A stretch of DNA of 50,656 bases. Origin: CAZPDM01 sp964585305. GTDB lineage: Bacteria > Planctomycetota > Uabimicrobiia > Uabimicrobiales > JABWCH01. The translations under genes and the position numbers were made by a program. The first letter of the stretch is position 1, and the number at the start of each line of letters is the position of its first letter. The notes beneath the pieces were generated by a model. It ran no database searches. It was given only the letters and a program-made list of their open reading frames with translations, and was not told the origin of the DNA. The stretch spans positions 1-50,656 of the forward strand of contig CAZPDM010000023.1 in NCBI GenBank assembly GCA_964585305.1. Reading direction: 5' to 3'. Below, one piece after another: positions 24,792 to 33,020 of the stretch.

Positions 24792-24980
24792 TTAATTTAC
24801 ATAAGGATCTTCCCAATCATATAACCAAAAATGACGATCGACGAATTTATGGATTTCTGTGCCATGAATATCTATAGCTTTAGCATGTGCTTGGCTATGT
24901 TCGGGACTTACCCAAAATGGACATCCTATAATGGTAAAAGCAAGAGCAATTAGAACAAGAATAAGAAACAATTTTTTCAT
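24792..24980 (-). CDS. Small lipoprotein
   Basis: 62 residues from ATG 24980 (MKKLFLILVLIALAFTIIGC). The hydrophobic signal ends in a lipobox, I-I-G-C. The mature part is about 43 residues, His-rich (HSQAHAKAIDIHGTEIH) and ends YDWEDPYVN. I do not recognise the family. Confidence 0.65.
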   Translation of the reverse strand: MKKLFLILVLIALAFTIIGCPFWVSPEHSQAHAKAIDIHGTEIHKFVDRHFWLYDWEDPYVN

Positions 24981-25178
24981 AATTTTTCGCAATAACATTC
25001 TGTTGAAGAAATTTCAAAAACAGAAAACTACCGCGCCTCCGGTTATTTCAACTTACACGCCCGCAAGGGGTGCGAACAAATGGAAATACTTTATTTTATT
25101 CCAACAAAATTTACCTCTCAGGTCAAGGAAAATTAGTTAACAAGAATGACTTTTTATCGTTTTTGTTAAAAAAATAAG
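24981..25178. other. Intergenic stretch with solitary CRISPR-like repeat
   Basis: About 200 bp between the lipoprotein gene start and the Lol fusion stop. The CRISPR-like 33-nt unit at 25045-25077 is the only structure seen. Confidence 0.5.
25045..25077. repeat. Solitary CRISPR-type-I-C-like repeat
   Basis: On the minus strand it begins GTTCGCACCCC, has the central TTGC, then GGGCGTG and ends AGTTGAAAT. This is the layout of type I-C repeats (palindromic GC arms around a short loop, 3' ending ATTGAAAC/T). Only one unit is present and no cas gene or second repeat was found, so it is a solo repeat or chance resemblance. Confidence 0.45.
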
Positions 25179-28100
25179 CTAATTTATAAAAGTTGCCTTT
25201 ACTCTCTTGGATTTTTTGAAATATGGGATCCATATAGCAGCGACAATAATTGCGCCTAAAACATTATTTTCAATGAGTAATTTTTGAACATCTCCTGTTC
25301 CAAAAACAAAGAGAGCAAGTATAAATAGCGTAATACATGCTATAGTTTGAGCAACCATATATTCAATAAAAAACTCTGGGGCAGAGCTTTTTTTCGCAAA
25401 AAATTCCATAGCAACAGCCCAAAGCCATATATATAATCCGACATGGACTAAAATAGCCGGAATTTGATATGCTATAAAACGAGAATCCATTTGCATCATA
25501 TAAAGAATTATATAAATAGGGGCAAAAAGAATTCCTACAACAAAACCAATTGCAGGGAAATATAATAATCCGCCAATTCCCATTAGTTTACGATCGATTT
25601 CTTCTAAATTTTCACTTTTAGGAAGTTCTTTTTTACTTTGTTCTGAATTTTCTGTAGAACATTCAATTTCCTGAACTTCTACAACTTTTTCAGTATTTTG
25701 ATTGATAACGCCAGTGCGATCAAATTGTACTGGATTTAATCTCCCATGCTCTAAGCGGAATACTCTATTGCCTTTTCTAGCAATGCGTTCTTCGTGGGTA
25801 ACAATGATAAAGGTTTGGCCAAGTTTTTGATTTAAGTCCAAAATTAAATTTTGGATAGAAAGAGAGGTATCTTCATCAAGGTTTCCAGTAGGTTCATCAC
25901 ATAATACAATCTTAGGTTTTAACATTAAGGCACGTGCAATAGCAACTCTCTGTCGTTCACCGCCCGAAAGCTCAATGGGATGATGGTGCATACGATCTTT
26001 TAGGCCCACTTTTTCAAGTAAATCTTTCGCTTCCGCAATTACTTCTGCCTGGCGATGAGTCCATTCTACCAAATTGTAGCGAATCATAGCGGCTAGTATC
26101 ACATTTTCCAAAGCAGTGAACTCTGGCAAAAGATGATAAAATTGAAAGACAAATCCCAATTCACGATTGCGAATACGTGCTTGTTGATTAGAATTATAGT
26201 TATTTAGATTGATTCCGTTATAATAGACGGCACCTTCTGTTGGAGTATCCAAAAGCCCCATAATATGCATCAAGGTACTTTTTCCTACTCCTGACGCGCC
26301 TAAAATAACCAAGATTTCGCCCGGATGGACATCAAGACTGAGATTCTCAAAAACTTTGAGTTTCTGATGTCCCATGATATATTCTTTTGCAACGTTTTCT
26401 ACGCCAAAGAATAAATTATTGATTTTGTCATTGGTTTTAGAACGTCTTTTATGTGTTCGCCATTTTAAAGAAAGTGATTCTGAATTAAGAGCAGCAATAG
26501 GATCTAATCGTGCTGCTTTATAAGCAGGAATCAAACAGAAAAACACTGTTAAAGTAAGTGTGGTAATGACAATGATAATAACCGTTTGAAAATTTAGTTC
26601 AATAGGAATTCGATCAAGATAGTAAACATCTCTTGGGAAAAGTCGGAATCCCGTCATTTCAAAAATAAAATCTGCAACAGAGTTAATTTTTAAGCTGAAC
26701 CACACACCAATGCTGCTGCCTAAAATGGAGCCAAATAGACTAATAAAAAGTCCATTGAATAGAAAAATCCCCATAATTCCACTTCTATTAGCTCCCATTG
26801 CCTTTAATATTCCAATATCTTTAGTCTTTTCTGTCACCAATAAGATCAAAATAATCATAATTGAAACAACAGCTAAAACTACAATAAGAGAGATAATAAT
26901 TGTCATTACTAATCGTTCTAATCGGATTGCAGAAAGTAATGATTTTCTTAACTCTTCCCATTTTTGAATTTGATATGGTTTGGGATAAAGATAATCTTTA
27001 TTCAGCTTTGACTCTAACAATAGTTTAGCTTCATCAGCATCTTTATAGTCATTTAATTCAACAGAAATTTCATTAACATCTGTTGCCATATCTAAAAAAT
27101 CTACAAGATCATTTCGTTTGGCATAAACTAAATGAGCATCAATTTCCTGCCACCCTGATTTAAAAGAACCTACAATACGAAATTTACGACTATATGTGTT
27201 CAGTTTTTTATCTTTAGGATTTTGACGGCCTGTAATAAGAGTGATTTCTTCTCCTCGTCGCAATCTCAATTGCTTCATGAGTTCATAGCCTACGATAATG
27301 GGACGAAGACCTTCTTGTATTTCTTCTTCATCATCTACAGGTAAGAAAAATGGATTTTGCAAATCCAGGCTACCATCAGCCATTTTTAAGTCTTCTGAAA
27401 AATAGGCCATGAATTCTGGCAATTTTCTAGTATTGATTGCTTCTCCCAGACCATCGAAAAATTTTTGCCAATGTTCTTGTAATGTGGTAGCTAAAGGACT
27501 TATTTTCTTTGCTTCTGTAGAAGGTAATTGTTCTACAAAAATTATTTGATTTTTTTCATTAAGAGTATATGCGAGATATTGGGCTGTGGCATATTCTGTT
27601 TTGGGGGCAGATTTTTTAGAAAACCACGATTCCCAAAATGGAATATTATCTTCTTTTGCCTTACTAATGAAATTTTGTCGGCATATTAAACGCATTCCAG
27701 CAGGAAATCGTCCTTGAGCTGCAACTTCGCCACCTCCTAACACATCCCAGGTAATTTCTTTTTTTATAGGATTACGAATATTATCTTCTAAAAGTTCTTC
27801 TGTCCATAATCTTAATTCTTTATGAGCAGTAAGAAGATAATTCTGTAATTTGCTAACTTTAAATTCCTTTTCGTAATCAATTCCAATAACCATGCCACCA
27901 ACATAAAATTGATTTGTTGCTAACAAAACTATTCCGCGTAAATGTGGAGCACATCCTTTAATATGAGAGATTTGAGAAATATCTTTTTCAATATCATCGT
28001 ATTTTTTTTCGCTACTGCGAACTGTAACGATAATGTGAGAAAGAACACCTTGAAGTCGGGAAATGAATTCCTTGCGAAAGCCATCCATTACCGCTAGTAC

Positions 28101-28217
28101 AATAATAAGTACCATTACACCTAGTGCAACGCCAATGATAGAAAACCAAGTAATCATTCGCGTGCGAATATATCGTAAACTTATAGTAAATGTAAAACGG
28201 CGAAATAAACCAATCAT
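25179..28217 (-). CDS. LolC/E-LolD-DUF2569 fusion lipoprotein ABC transporter
   Basis: 1012 residues. N-terminal permease of the LolC/E-MacB type (TISLRYIRTRMITWFSIIGVALGVMVLII) with a large periplasmic insert (about 60-440), then three further membrane helices with the LGILKAMGA-like coupling (IGILKAMGANRSGIMGIF) to about 590. ABC ATPase follows: Walker A GASGVGKST (about 642), signature LSGGERQRVAIARAL (about 747), Walker B IVLCDEPTGNLD (about 770). After an acidic linker, a C-terminal DUF2569-like domain begins GIGGLLYFPAIGFVVG (about 880). Sorting of lipoproteins from the inner membrane fits. LolC/E and LolD are usually separate polypeptides, and the DUF2569 fusion is unusual. Confidence 0.85.
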   Translation of the reverse strand: MIGLFRRFTFTISLRYIRTRMITWFSIIGVALGVMVLIIVLAVMDGFRKEFISRLQGVLSHIIVTVRSSEKKYDDIEKDISQISHIKGCAPHLRGIVLLATNQFYVGGMVIGIDYEKEFKVSKLQNYLLTAHKELRLWTEELLEDNIRNPIKKEITWDVLGGGEVAAQGRFPAGMRLICRQNFISKAKEDNIPFWESWFSKKSAPKTEYATAQYLAYTLNEKNQIIFVEQLPSTEAKKISPLATTLQEHWQKFFDGLGEAINTRKLPEFMAYFSEDLKMADGSLDLQNPFFLPVDDEEEIQEGLRPIIVGYELMKQLRLRRGEEITLITGRQNPKDKKLNTYSRKFRIVGSFKSGWQEIDAHLVYAKRNDLVDFLDMATDVNEISVELNDYKDADEAKLLLESKLNKDYLYPKPYQIQKWEELRKSLLSAIRLERLVMTIIISLIVVLAVVSIMIILILLVTEKTKDIGILKAMGANRSGIMGIFLFNGLFISLFGSILGSSIGVWFSLKINSVADFIFEMTGFRLFPRDVYYLDRIPIELNFQTVIIIVITTLTLTVFFCLIPAYKAARLDPIAALNSESLSLKWRTHKRRSKTNDKINNLFFGVENVAKEYIMGHQKLKVFENLSLDVHPGEILVILGASGVGKSTLMHIMGLLDTPTEGAVYYNGINLNNYNSNQQARIRNRELGFVFQFYHLLPEFTALENVILAAMIRYNLVEWTHRQAEVIAEAKDLLEKVGLKDRMHHHPIELSGGERQRVAIARALMLKPKIVLCDEPTGNLDEDTSLSIQNLILDLNQKLGQTFIIVTHEERIARKGNRVFRLEHGRLNPVQFDRTGVINQNTEKVVEVQEIECSTENSEQSKKELPKSENLEEIDRKLMGIGGLLYFPAIGFVVGILFAPIYIILYMMQMDSRFIAYQIPAILVHVGLYIWLWAVAMEFFAKKSSAPEFFIEYMVAQTIACITLFILALFVFGTGDVQKLLIENNVLGAIIVAAIWIPYFKKSKRVKATFIN

Positions 28218-28243
28218 ATTTTTTCTTTCTTGCTTTAAAAAAA

Positions 28244-28525
28244 TTATTTTTCCTCTTCTTTTTCTACGGGATCGTATCCACCTTCACAAAATGGATGGCA
28301 TCGGAGAAGTCTATAAATTCCCATCCAAGTGCCTTTAATCAATCCTTTTTTTTGAAGTGCTTCTAAGAAATATGCAGAACAGGAAGGTTGAAATCGGCAA
28401 ACGGGTGGCAATAATGGCCCGATACACAGACGATAAAATTTAATGAGTGAGATCATTATATATTTAATACAATTTCCTAAAAATATAAATGGAGATTCTA
28501 TACAAATTCTCAATATTTTTTGCAT
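28244..28525 (-). CDS. yidD: Membrane protein insertion efficiency factor YidD
   Basis: 93 residues. The signature GPLLPPVCRFQPSCSAYFLEAL (three-Cys YidD core), then KGTWMGIYRLLRCHPFCEGGYDPV. Start overlaps the end of rnpA by 16 nt. It assists insertion of membrane proteins by YidC. The initial MQKILRICIESPFI segment is long compared with most homologues. Confidence 0.95.
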   Translation of the reverse strand: MQKILRICIESPFIFLGNCIKYIMISLIKFYRLCIGPLLPPVCRFQPSCSAYFLEALQKKGLIKGTWMGIYRLLRCHPFCEGGYDPVEKEEEK

Positions 28526-28977
28526 GAATCGTCTCCGCTTGGCATATCATTTTGTAAATTATTAGATTGTTGTATATTTAGTTCTTCTTTAATCGGAATG
28601 TCTTCAGTAGTAGTTTGAGATGTTGTTTTAATAATTTTATTCATTATATTTTGTAGATCATTTTGGATATTTTTCCAATCCAATGTCTTGTATTTTTTTG
28701 ATGCTAAAATAATTAAATCAATGCCTTGGAGTTGACGAAAAGAAGATATTCGAAATGCCTCACGAATCATTCTTTTTAAATAATTTCGTTCACAGGAACA
28801 TCCAAATTTTTTTCCGATGCTTATTCCTAGACGAAAATGATTCAAACTATTATTTAAATAGAAACCTAATAAATATTTTTGCCCAATACGTTGGCCTTTT
28901 TTTAAAACTAAAGCAAATTCTATTGCATGGCGAATTTTATATTTTTCAGAAAATTTATAAGGATGATGCTGGCTCAC
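28510..28977 (-). CDS. rnpA: Ribonuclease P protein component
   Basis: 155 residues from GTG 28977 with aggagg 7 nt upstream (VSQHHPYKF); a longer frame to 29052 lacks a ribosome binding site. GISIGKKFGCSCERNYLKRMIREAFR is the RNR-type RnpA motif. Binds the RNase P RNA and helps tRNA 5' maturation. The C-terminal extension after IIKTTSQT is unconserved and Asn/Gln-rich. The usual upstream rpmH is absent here. Confidence 0.93.
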   Translation of the reverse strand: MSQHHPYKFSEKYKIRHAIEFALVLKKGQRIGQKYLLGFYLNNSLNHFRLGISIGKKFGCSCERNYLKRMIREAFRISSFRQLQGIDLIILASKKYKTLDWKNIQNDLQNIMNKIIKTTSQTTTEDIPIKEELNIQQSNNLQNDMPSGDDSCKKY

Positions 28978-29275
28978 GGTAATACCTCCTAAATGGTCTG
29001 TTAAATAAGTTTTTTGACATCCAACTGAGAGGAATTGAACCCGACGCTGCAAATTTTTTTTTCGTTAAAGCTCGCCATCTATAAACGGCGGGTTAATTCC
29101 TACATGCACTACATACATGAACAAGTTGACTTAGCTAAAGTTAGTATTGAGATAGGAAGGTGTAATAAATTCTTAGTCCAAATATTTTTGACAACTTACT
29201 TAAAAAGATTTGAAAGAAGCTACCACGAGAAGCATAAATATGTTTCTTAATTAAATAAATTTTTTTCCCAATATT
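28978..29275. other. Intergenic stretch, no rpmH
   Basis: About 300 bp. No ribosomal protein L34 gene is seen upstream of rnpA on the minus strand. There is a hairpin (29071-29078 with 29085-29092, CTCGCCAT/ACGGCGGG) resembling an IS200/IS605 end. Nothing else recognised. Confidence 0.4.
29071..29092. repeat. GC-rich hairpin resembling IS200/IS605 end
   Basis: On the minus strand CCCGCCGT-TTATAG-ATGGCGAG; one mismatch and one G-T pair, stem GC-rich in AT-rich surroundings. IS200/IS605 element ends carry similar short hairpins. No transposase is adjacent, so this would be a remnant. Confidence 0.35.
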
Positions 29276-29674
29276 TTACTTTTTTTTGGGATAAATTTTT
29301 ACTTTAGTTGGCAAAGGAATTTCTTGGGATTGTTGCTCAATATTTTGATAGCAGCCATTTCCCATTCTTTTTTCATGGACAATAGTTAATTTAGAAGCCT
29401 CAGAACTATTCACATAATGTATAAAAAAATATTCGCCTATTTTAGCAAAATTGATATTTCCTAAGTTTTCTTTTTGGGTGATTATAATTTTATATTCAAT
29501 GCTATTTTTTTGTTTAATACGACTGAGTAAAACATTTTCTAAATCAAATTGATGTTTTAAATCCTTAGAAAAATTCTGCATTTCTTTAATATGGGGAATA
29601 CTTCTGATAGAAAAAATAGAAGCAAAGGAAAGTAAGAATAAAGCAATGACACCTATAAAAATGATTTGTTTCAT
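29276..29674 (-). CDS. Unknown protein with N-terminal membrane anchor
   Basis: 132 residues. A single hydrophobic segment (FIGVIALFLLSFASIFSI) at the N-terminus, then a soluble extracytoplasmic domain with IEYKIIITQKENLGNINF and IGEYFFIHYVNSSEASKLTIVHEKRM. I recognise no family. The stop is 18 nt downstream of the next gene's end on the same strand, which suggests co-transcription with the DUF192 gene. Confidence 0.6.
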   Translation of the reverse strand: MKQIIFIGVIALFLLSFASIFSIRSIPHIKEMQNFSKDLKHQFDLENVLLSRIKQKNSIEYKIIITQKENLGNINFAKIGEYFFIHYVNSSEASKLTIVHEKRMGNGCYQNIEQQSQEIPLPTKVKIYPKKK

Positions 29675-29692
29675 ATATAAGCTGGTGTCCTT

Positions 29693-30193
29693 CTATTTAT
29701 TTTTTTTTAAAAGCGGCTTGATTTTTTCAGGAAATGTTACAACATCACCAACTTTAATATTTTTTTCCTGAAACCAACCTTGTTGCATTTCTAAAGCATA
29801 GCGTACAGGCTGAGTAGAAGCATATCTGGGAAGCATAAAATCCGGGCTGCCATCATAAGGTTTCATATCTAAAATATCAGAAATTTTTCCATCTTGTTTG
29901 ATAAATGCAATAGATAATGGAACATGAGTATTTTTCATCCAGAAAGAAAGAATTTCTGAAGTGTGGTAAACAAATAGCATTCCAGAGTCTTTTGCTAATT
30001 TTTGTCTATACATCAAGCCTAATGTCCTTTTTTCATCAGTATTAGCTATTTCAATCCAAGCAGTATGCTCCCCTATTTTTAGAAAGGCTAAATCAGATTT
30101 AGAATTATTTTTGTTATCGCAGGAAATAAGCATACAACAATTCCCAATTGTGATTAAAATAAAGAAAAAAAAGAATTCTAACTTATAAAACAT
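29693..30193 (-). CDS. DUF192 family lipoprotein
   Basis: 166 residues. N-terminal signal ending in a lipobox (MLISC). EIANTDEKRTLGLMYRQKLAKDSGMLFVY and LSFWMKNTHVPLSIAFIKQDGKI match DUF192, including G-L-M and F-W-M-K-N-T. The family is widespread and of unknown function. Downstream gene at 29276 is in the same direction with an 18-nt gap. Confidence 0.9.
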   Translation of the reverse strand: MFYKLEFFFFFILITIGNCCMLISCDNKNNSKSDLAFLKIGEHTAWIEIANTDEKRTLGLMYRQKLAKDSGMLFVYHTSEILSFWMKNTHVPLSIAFIKQDGKISDILDMKPYDGSPDFMLPRYASTQPVRYALEMQQGWFQEKNIKVGDVVTFPEKIKPLLKKNK

Positions 30194-30236
30194 TTGGATA
30201 TTTACCTTAAAAAGAATGCTTTTTTATAAATTTAAA

Positions 30237-30289
30237 TTGATTGTCTAATTCACAGACAATCAATTATTTTGAGGAACAAAGATGTTCCT
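30237..30289. terminator. Two adjacent hairpins after the kinase gene
   Basis: TTGATTGTCT / AGACAATCAA (30237-30246 with 30254-30263) and AGGAACA / TGTTCCT (30272-30278 with 30283-30289). They lie just after the minus-strand kinase stop and ahead of the DUF192 gene. Neither is followed by a clean T run on the minus strand, so it may be a weak terminator or regulatory region. Confidence 0.5.
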
Positions 30290-30291
30290 TT

Positions 30292-31629
30292 TTAATTAGG
30301 AGGAGTTGAACTATCTGATGTTTTTTGTTTTATATAATATTCTAATATTCTTTGAATATTTCGTAAGAGAATATTTTGGGCTGGAGTTCCATTAAAACTA
30401 TGACAATAATCTATAGCCTTTTGATATTGCTGTTGATTGTAATTTTTAGTAATAAGATATTGTATATAGTATGACTTTAAATATTGATGCAAGACAAAAA
30501 ATTCTTCTTTTTGCCAAATTGAGTCCCTAAAAAATGCTTCCATTTTAGCTGGTGGTTGTTCTAAAAGCTGCAAAAATTCTTCCCAAATACTCTGCCAAAG
30601 AAATTCTTTTGTTTGAGGAGAATAAATAGAAATCAATTGACGAGCTTCATTAAATTTTTTTTCCGACAATAATCTTTCAATATTTTGAATGTGCTGATTT
30701 TGTTGAGAAATGTTATGATAGTGAAAAAATAAATAACCACCAATTAAACATCCAATAGCTATAAAAATTAACGATGCCTTTTGGTGGGAAGAAAAATTAT
30801 AACGACTGTGCCATGCTAATTCCATAGCATCTAAAAATTCCTGGGAGGATTGATAACGCTCTGAAACTGAAATAGCAAGTGCCTTTTGCATTATTTTATC
30901 TACCATTTTAGGAACACGACGATAGTGGGATAAAGGAGTTGGGTCTTGGTGAAAAATTGTATAAAGTGGAGTATGTTCATTCCCACTGCGTAAAAATGGG
31001 AGAGTTTTGGTAATCATCTCATAGATACATAATGCTGCCGAATATAAATCGCTTGCTGGAGTAGGAACGTCTCCCAAAAGTACTTCCGGAGCCATATAAT
31101 TAGGAGTTCCAGAAGCCTTTTGTGAAGAAGTTGGATCATCTGCAGAAGAGGCGAGTCCAAAATCTACAATGCTAAGTTTTAAGCCATCGCTTTCTTCTTT
31201 AATCATGAGATTTGCAGGTTTTATATCACCATGAACAAGCCCAATTTTATGAGCTTCTATAAGACAAAGAAGCATTTGGCGTGATAATGAAGCAACTTCT
31301 TCTAATGTTATCGTTCTTTCTCTTAGTAAAGTTCGCAAAGTTTTTCCTGAATGGAAATCGATGACTAAATATAAAGTGTTTTTCCATTCGCCAATTGCAC
31401 GTACTGGAAGTATTGCCGGATGAATAAATCTCGCAGCAATTCGAGATTCTCGTAAAAAACGTTTTCGTCGTGATGGCAAAACAGCTAATTCTTCTCTCAA
31501 AAATTTTAAAGCAACAATTTTGTTTAAATCCAAGTCCAATGCTTTAAAAACAAGACTACTGCTGCCCTCACCAATTTTTTCTTCGATACGATATTTTTGC
31601 TCGATAATAACGCCTGGGCTTATATCCAT
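30292..31629 (-). CDS. Ser/Thr protein kinase, membrane-anchored, HGD variant
   Basis: 445 residues. Gly loop IGEGSSSLVFKA, VALKF Lys, catalytic loop GLVHGDIKPANLMI (HGD in place of HRD, so no activation-loop-type Arg), and DFG intact in SIVDFGLASS, then APE in YMAPEVLLG. One membrane segment (LIFIAIGCLIGGYLFF, about 285-300). The C-terminal part is helical and extracytoplasmic, without recognised repeats. PASTA repeats are absent. It follows prfA by about 110 nt on the same strand. Confidence 0.9.
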   Translation of the reverse strand: MDISPGVIIEQKYRIEEKIGEGSSSLVFKALDLDLNKIVALKFLREELAVLPSRRKRFLRESRIAARFIHPAILPVRAIGEWKNTLYLVIDFHSGKTLRTLLRERTITLEEVASLSRQMLLCLIEAHKIGLVHGDIKPANLMIKEESDGLKLSIVDFGLASSADDPTSSQKASGTPNYMAPEVLLGDVPTPASDLYSAALCIYEMITKTLPFLRSGNEHTPLYTIFHQDPTPLSHYRRVPKMVDKIMQKALAISVSERYQSSQEFLDAMELAWHSRYNFSSHQKASLIFIAIGCLIGGYLFFHYHNISQQNQHIQNIERLLSEKKFNEARQLISIYSPQTKEFLWQSIWEEFLQLLEQPPAKMEAFFRDSIWQKEEFFVLHQYLKSYYIQYLITKNYNQQQYQKAIDYCHSFNGTPAQNILLRNIQRILEYYIKQKTSDSSTPPN

Positions 31630-31739
31630 TGATTTTTAAAGAAAAATGGTGTTTATTTTTAAATTTTTATTTTAAGAAATAAACATTTTTCTTCCTGTTT
31701 TAAGGAAAATATTGTTTTTGAAATAAAAATTTTCTAATG

Positions 31740-32837
31740 TTATCCTTCAAACTGTTTAATGAGTTGCTCGCGTTCGTATTTGTACATACTATTGATAAAT
31801 TCATCTATATCGCCTTGCATAACATTTGTAAGATTATAAATGCTAAGGTTAATACGATGATCGGTAACACGATTTTGAGGATAGTTGTAGGTACGAATAC
31901 GATCGCTACGATCACCAGACCCATGTTGAGAACGACGCATTTCATTGCGTTTATCATGTTCATCTTGTTCATACTTTTGTAAAAGTCGGCTTTTTAAAAC
32001 TCGCATAGCTTTCATTTTATTTTTATGTTGTTCTGGAGTTTCCTGACATTTTACAACAATTCCGGTAGGCAAATGGGTAATTCTAACCGCAGAACTTGTT
32101 TTATTAACATTTTGACCACCTGGACCTGAAGCTCGTAGTGTGTCAATTTTCAGATCTTTTGGATCAATATTAAGTTCGATTTCTTCTGCTTCGGGTAAAA
32201 CAGCTACTGTGCAAGCAGATGTATGAATACGGCCAGCATTTTCAGTAACCGGAACACGTTGTACACGATGTCCACCGCTTTCAAACTTCATATATTTGTA
32301 AATATCTTTACCACGAATTGCAAACACAACTTCTCTTAGCCCTCCAAGATCAGATGCGTCAGTATCCATTATTTCAACTTTCCAATGCTTACGTTCTGCA
32401 TACTTTACGTACATTTCGAAAAGTTCTCGGGCAAATAATGATGCTTCTTCTCCGCCTGTACCTGCACGAATTTCAATGATAGCATTCTTTTGATCAGTTT
32501 CATTATCAGATATTAAAGCATCTTGAACTTTTTCGTAATATTCTAACGCTTGGGCATCTAAAGTTTTGATTTCATCTTGAATTAAGACTTTAACATCTGC
32601 ATCAACTTCAACAGATAACATTTCTTCTAATTTTTTTCTTTCTTGATCAAGTTTCTGCATTTCTCGATAAGGAGAAATCATTCGCAATAAAGATCCTCGT
32701 TCTTTCATATATTGGCTATATAAGCCTGAATTGGATATAATTTCAGGCTTTTGGATTAAATCTTCAATTTCTTGAAAGCGGGCATCTACTGTTTGCATCT
32801 TTTTGAGAATATTTTGTAAATTGGCTCTCTCTGACAT
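31740..32837 (-). CDS. prfA: Peptide chain release factor 1
   Basis: 365 residues. The catalytic GGQ in ASGPGGQNVNKTSSAVRITH, and the PxT codon-recognition motif in VPVTENAGRIHTSAC (PVT, as in RF1; SPF would mark RF2). The N-terminal coiled-coil domain is complete. Releases peptides at UAA and UAG. Confidence 0.96.
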   Translation of the reverse strand: MSERANLQNILKKMQTVDARFQEIEDLIQKPEIISNSGLYSQYMKERGSLLRMISPYREMQKLDQERKKLEEMLSVEVDADVKVLIQDEIKTLDAQALEYYEKVQDALISDNETDQKNAIIEIRAGTGGEEASLFARELFEMYVKYAERKHWKVEIMDTDASDLGGLREVVFAIRGKDIYKYMKFESGGHRVQRVPVTENAGRIHTSACTVAVLPEAEEIELNIDPKDLKIDTLRASGPGGQNVNKTSSAVRITHLPTGIVVKCQETPEQHKNKMKAMRVLKSRLLQKYEQDEHDKRNEMRRSQHGSGDRSDRIRTYNYPQNRVTDHRINLSIYNLTNVMQGDIDEFINSMYKYEREQLIKQFEG

Positions 32838-32965
32838 ATTTAAACCTTTTAAGGATGGGATAATAAAATCTTATAAAAAATTTTGTTTAAAATAAATCTT
32901 TTCTTAAAAAAATAATTTAATATCTACTCTCTTTAAAGGGATATATTTCTTATTTTTGTTATTGG

Positions 32966-32994
32966 AATATAACAAAATAATCATAAAGCGTCAA
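32966..32994 (-). promoter_or_regulatory. Promoter of prfA
   Basis: Minus-strand TTGACG (32989-32994), 17-nt spacer, TATATT (32966-32971). The leader to the prfA ATG at 32837 is about 120 nt. Only 27 nt separate it from the upstream kinase stop at 33021. Confidence 0.7.
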
Positions 32995-33020
32995 GAAAAA
33001 AATCTATAACTCTTAAATAG

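Noticed and set aside
29030..29060. tRNA T-arm-like stretch (GGGTTCAATTCC) on the minus strand near rnpA
   Set aside because: The T stem has only three good pairs and no D arm or acceptor partner is present.
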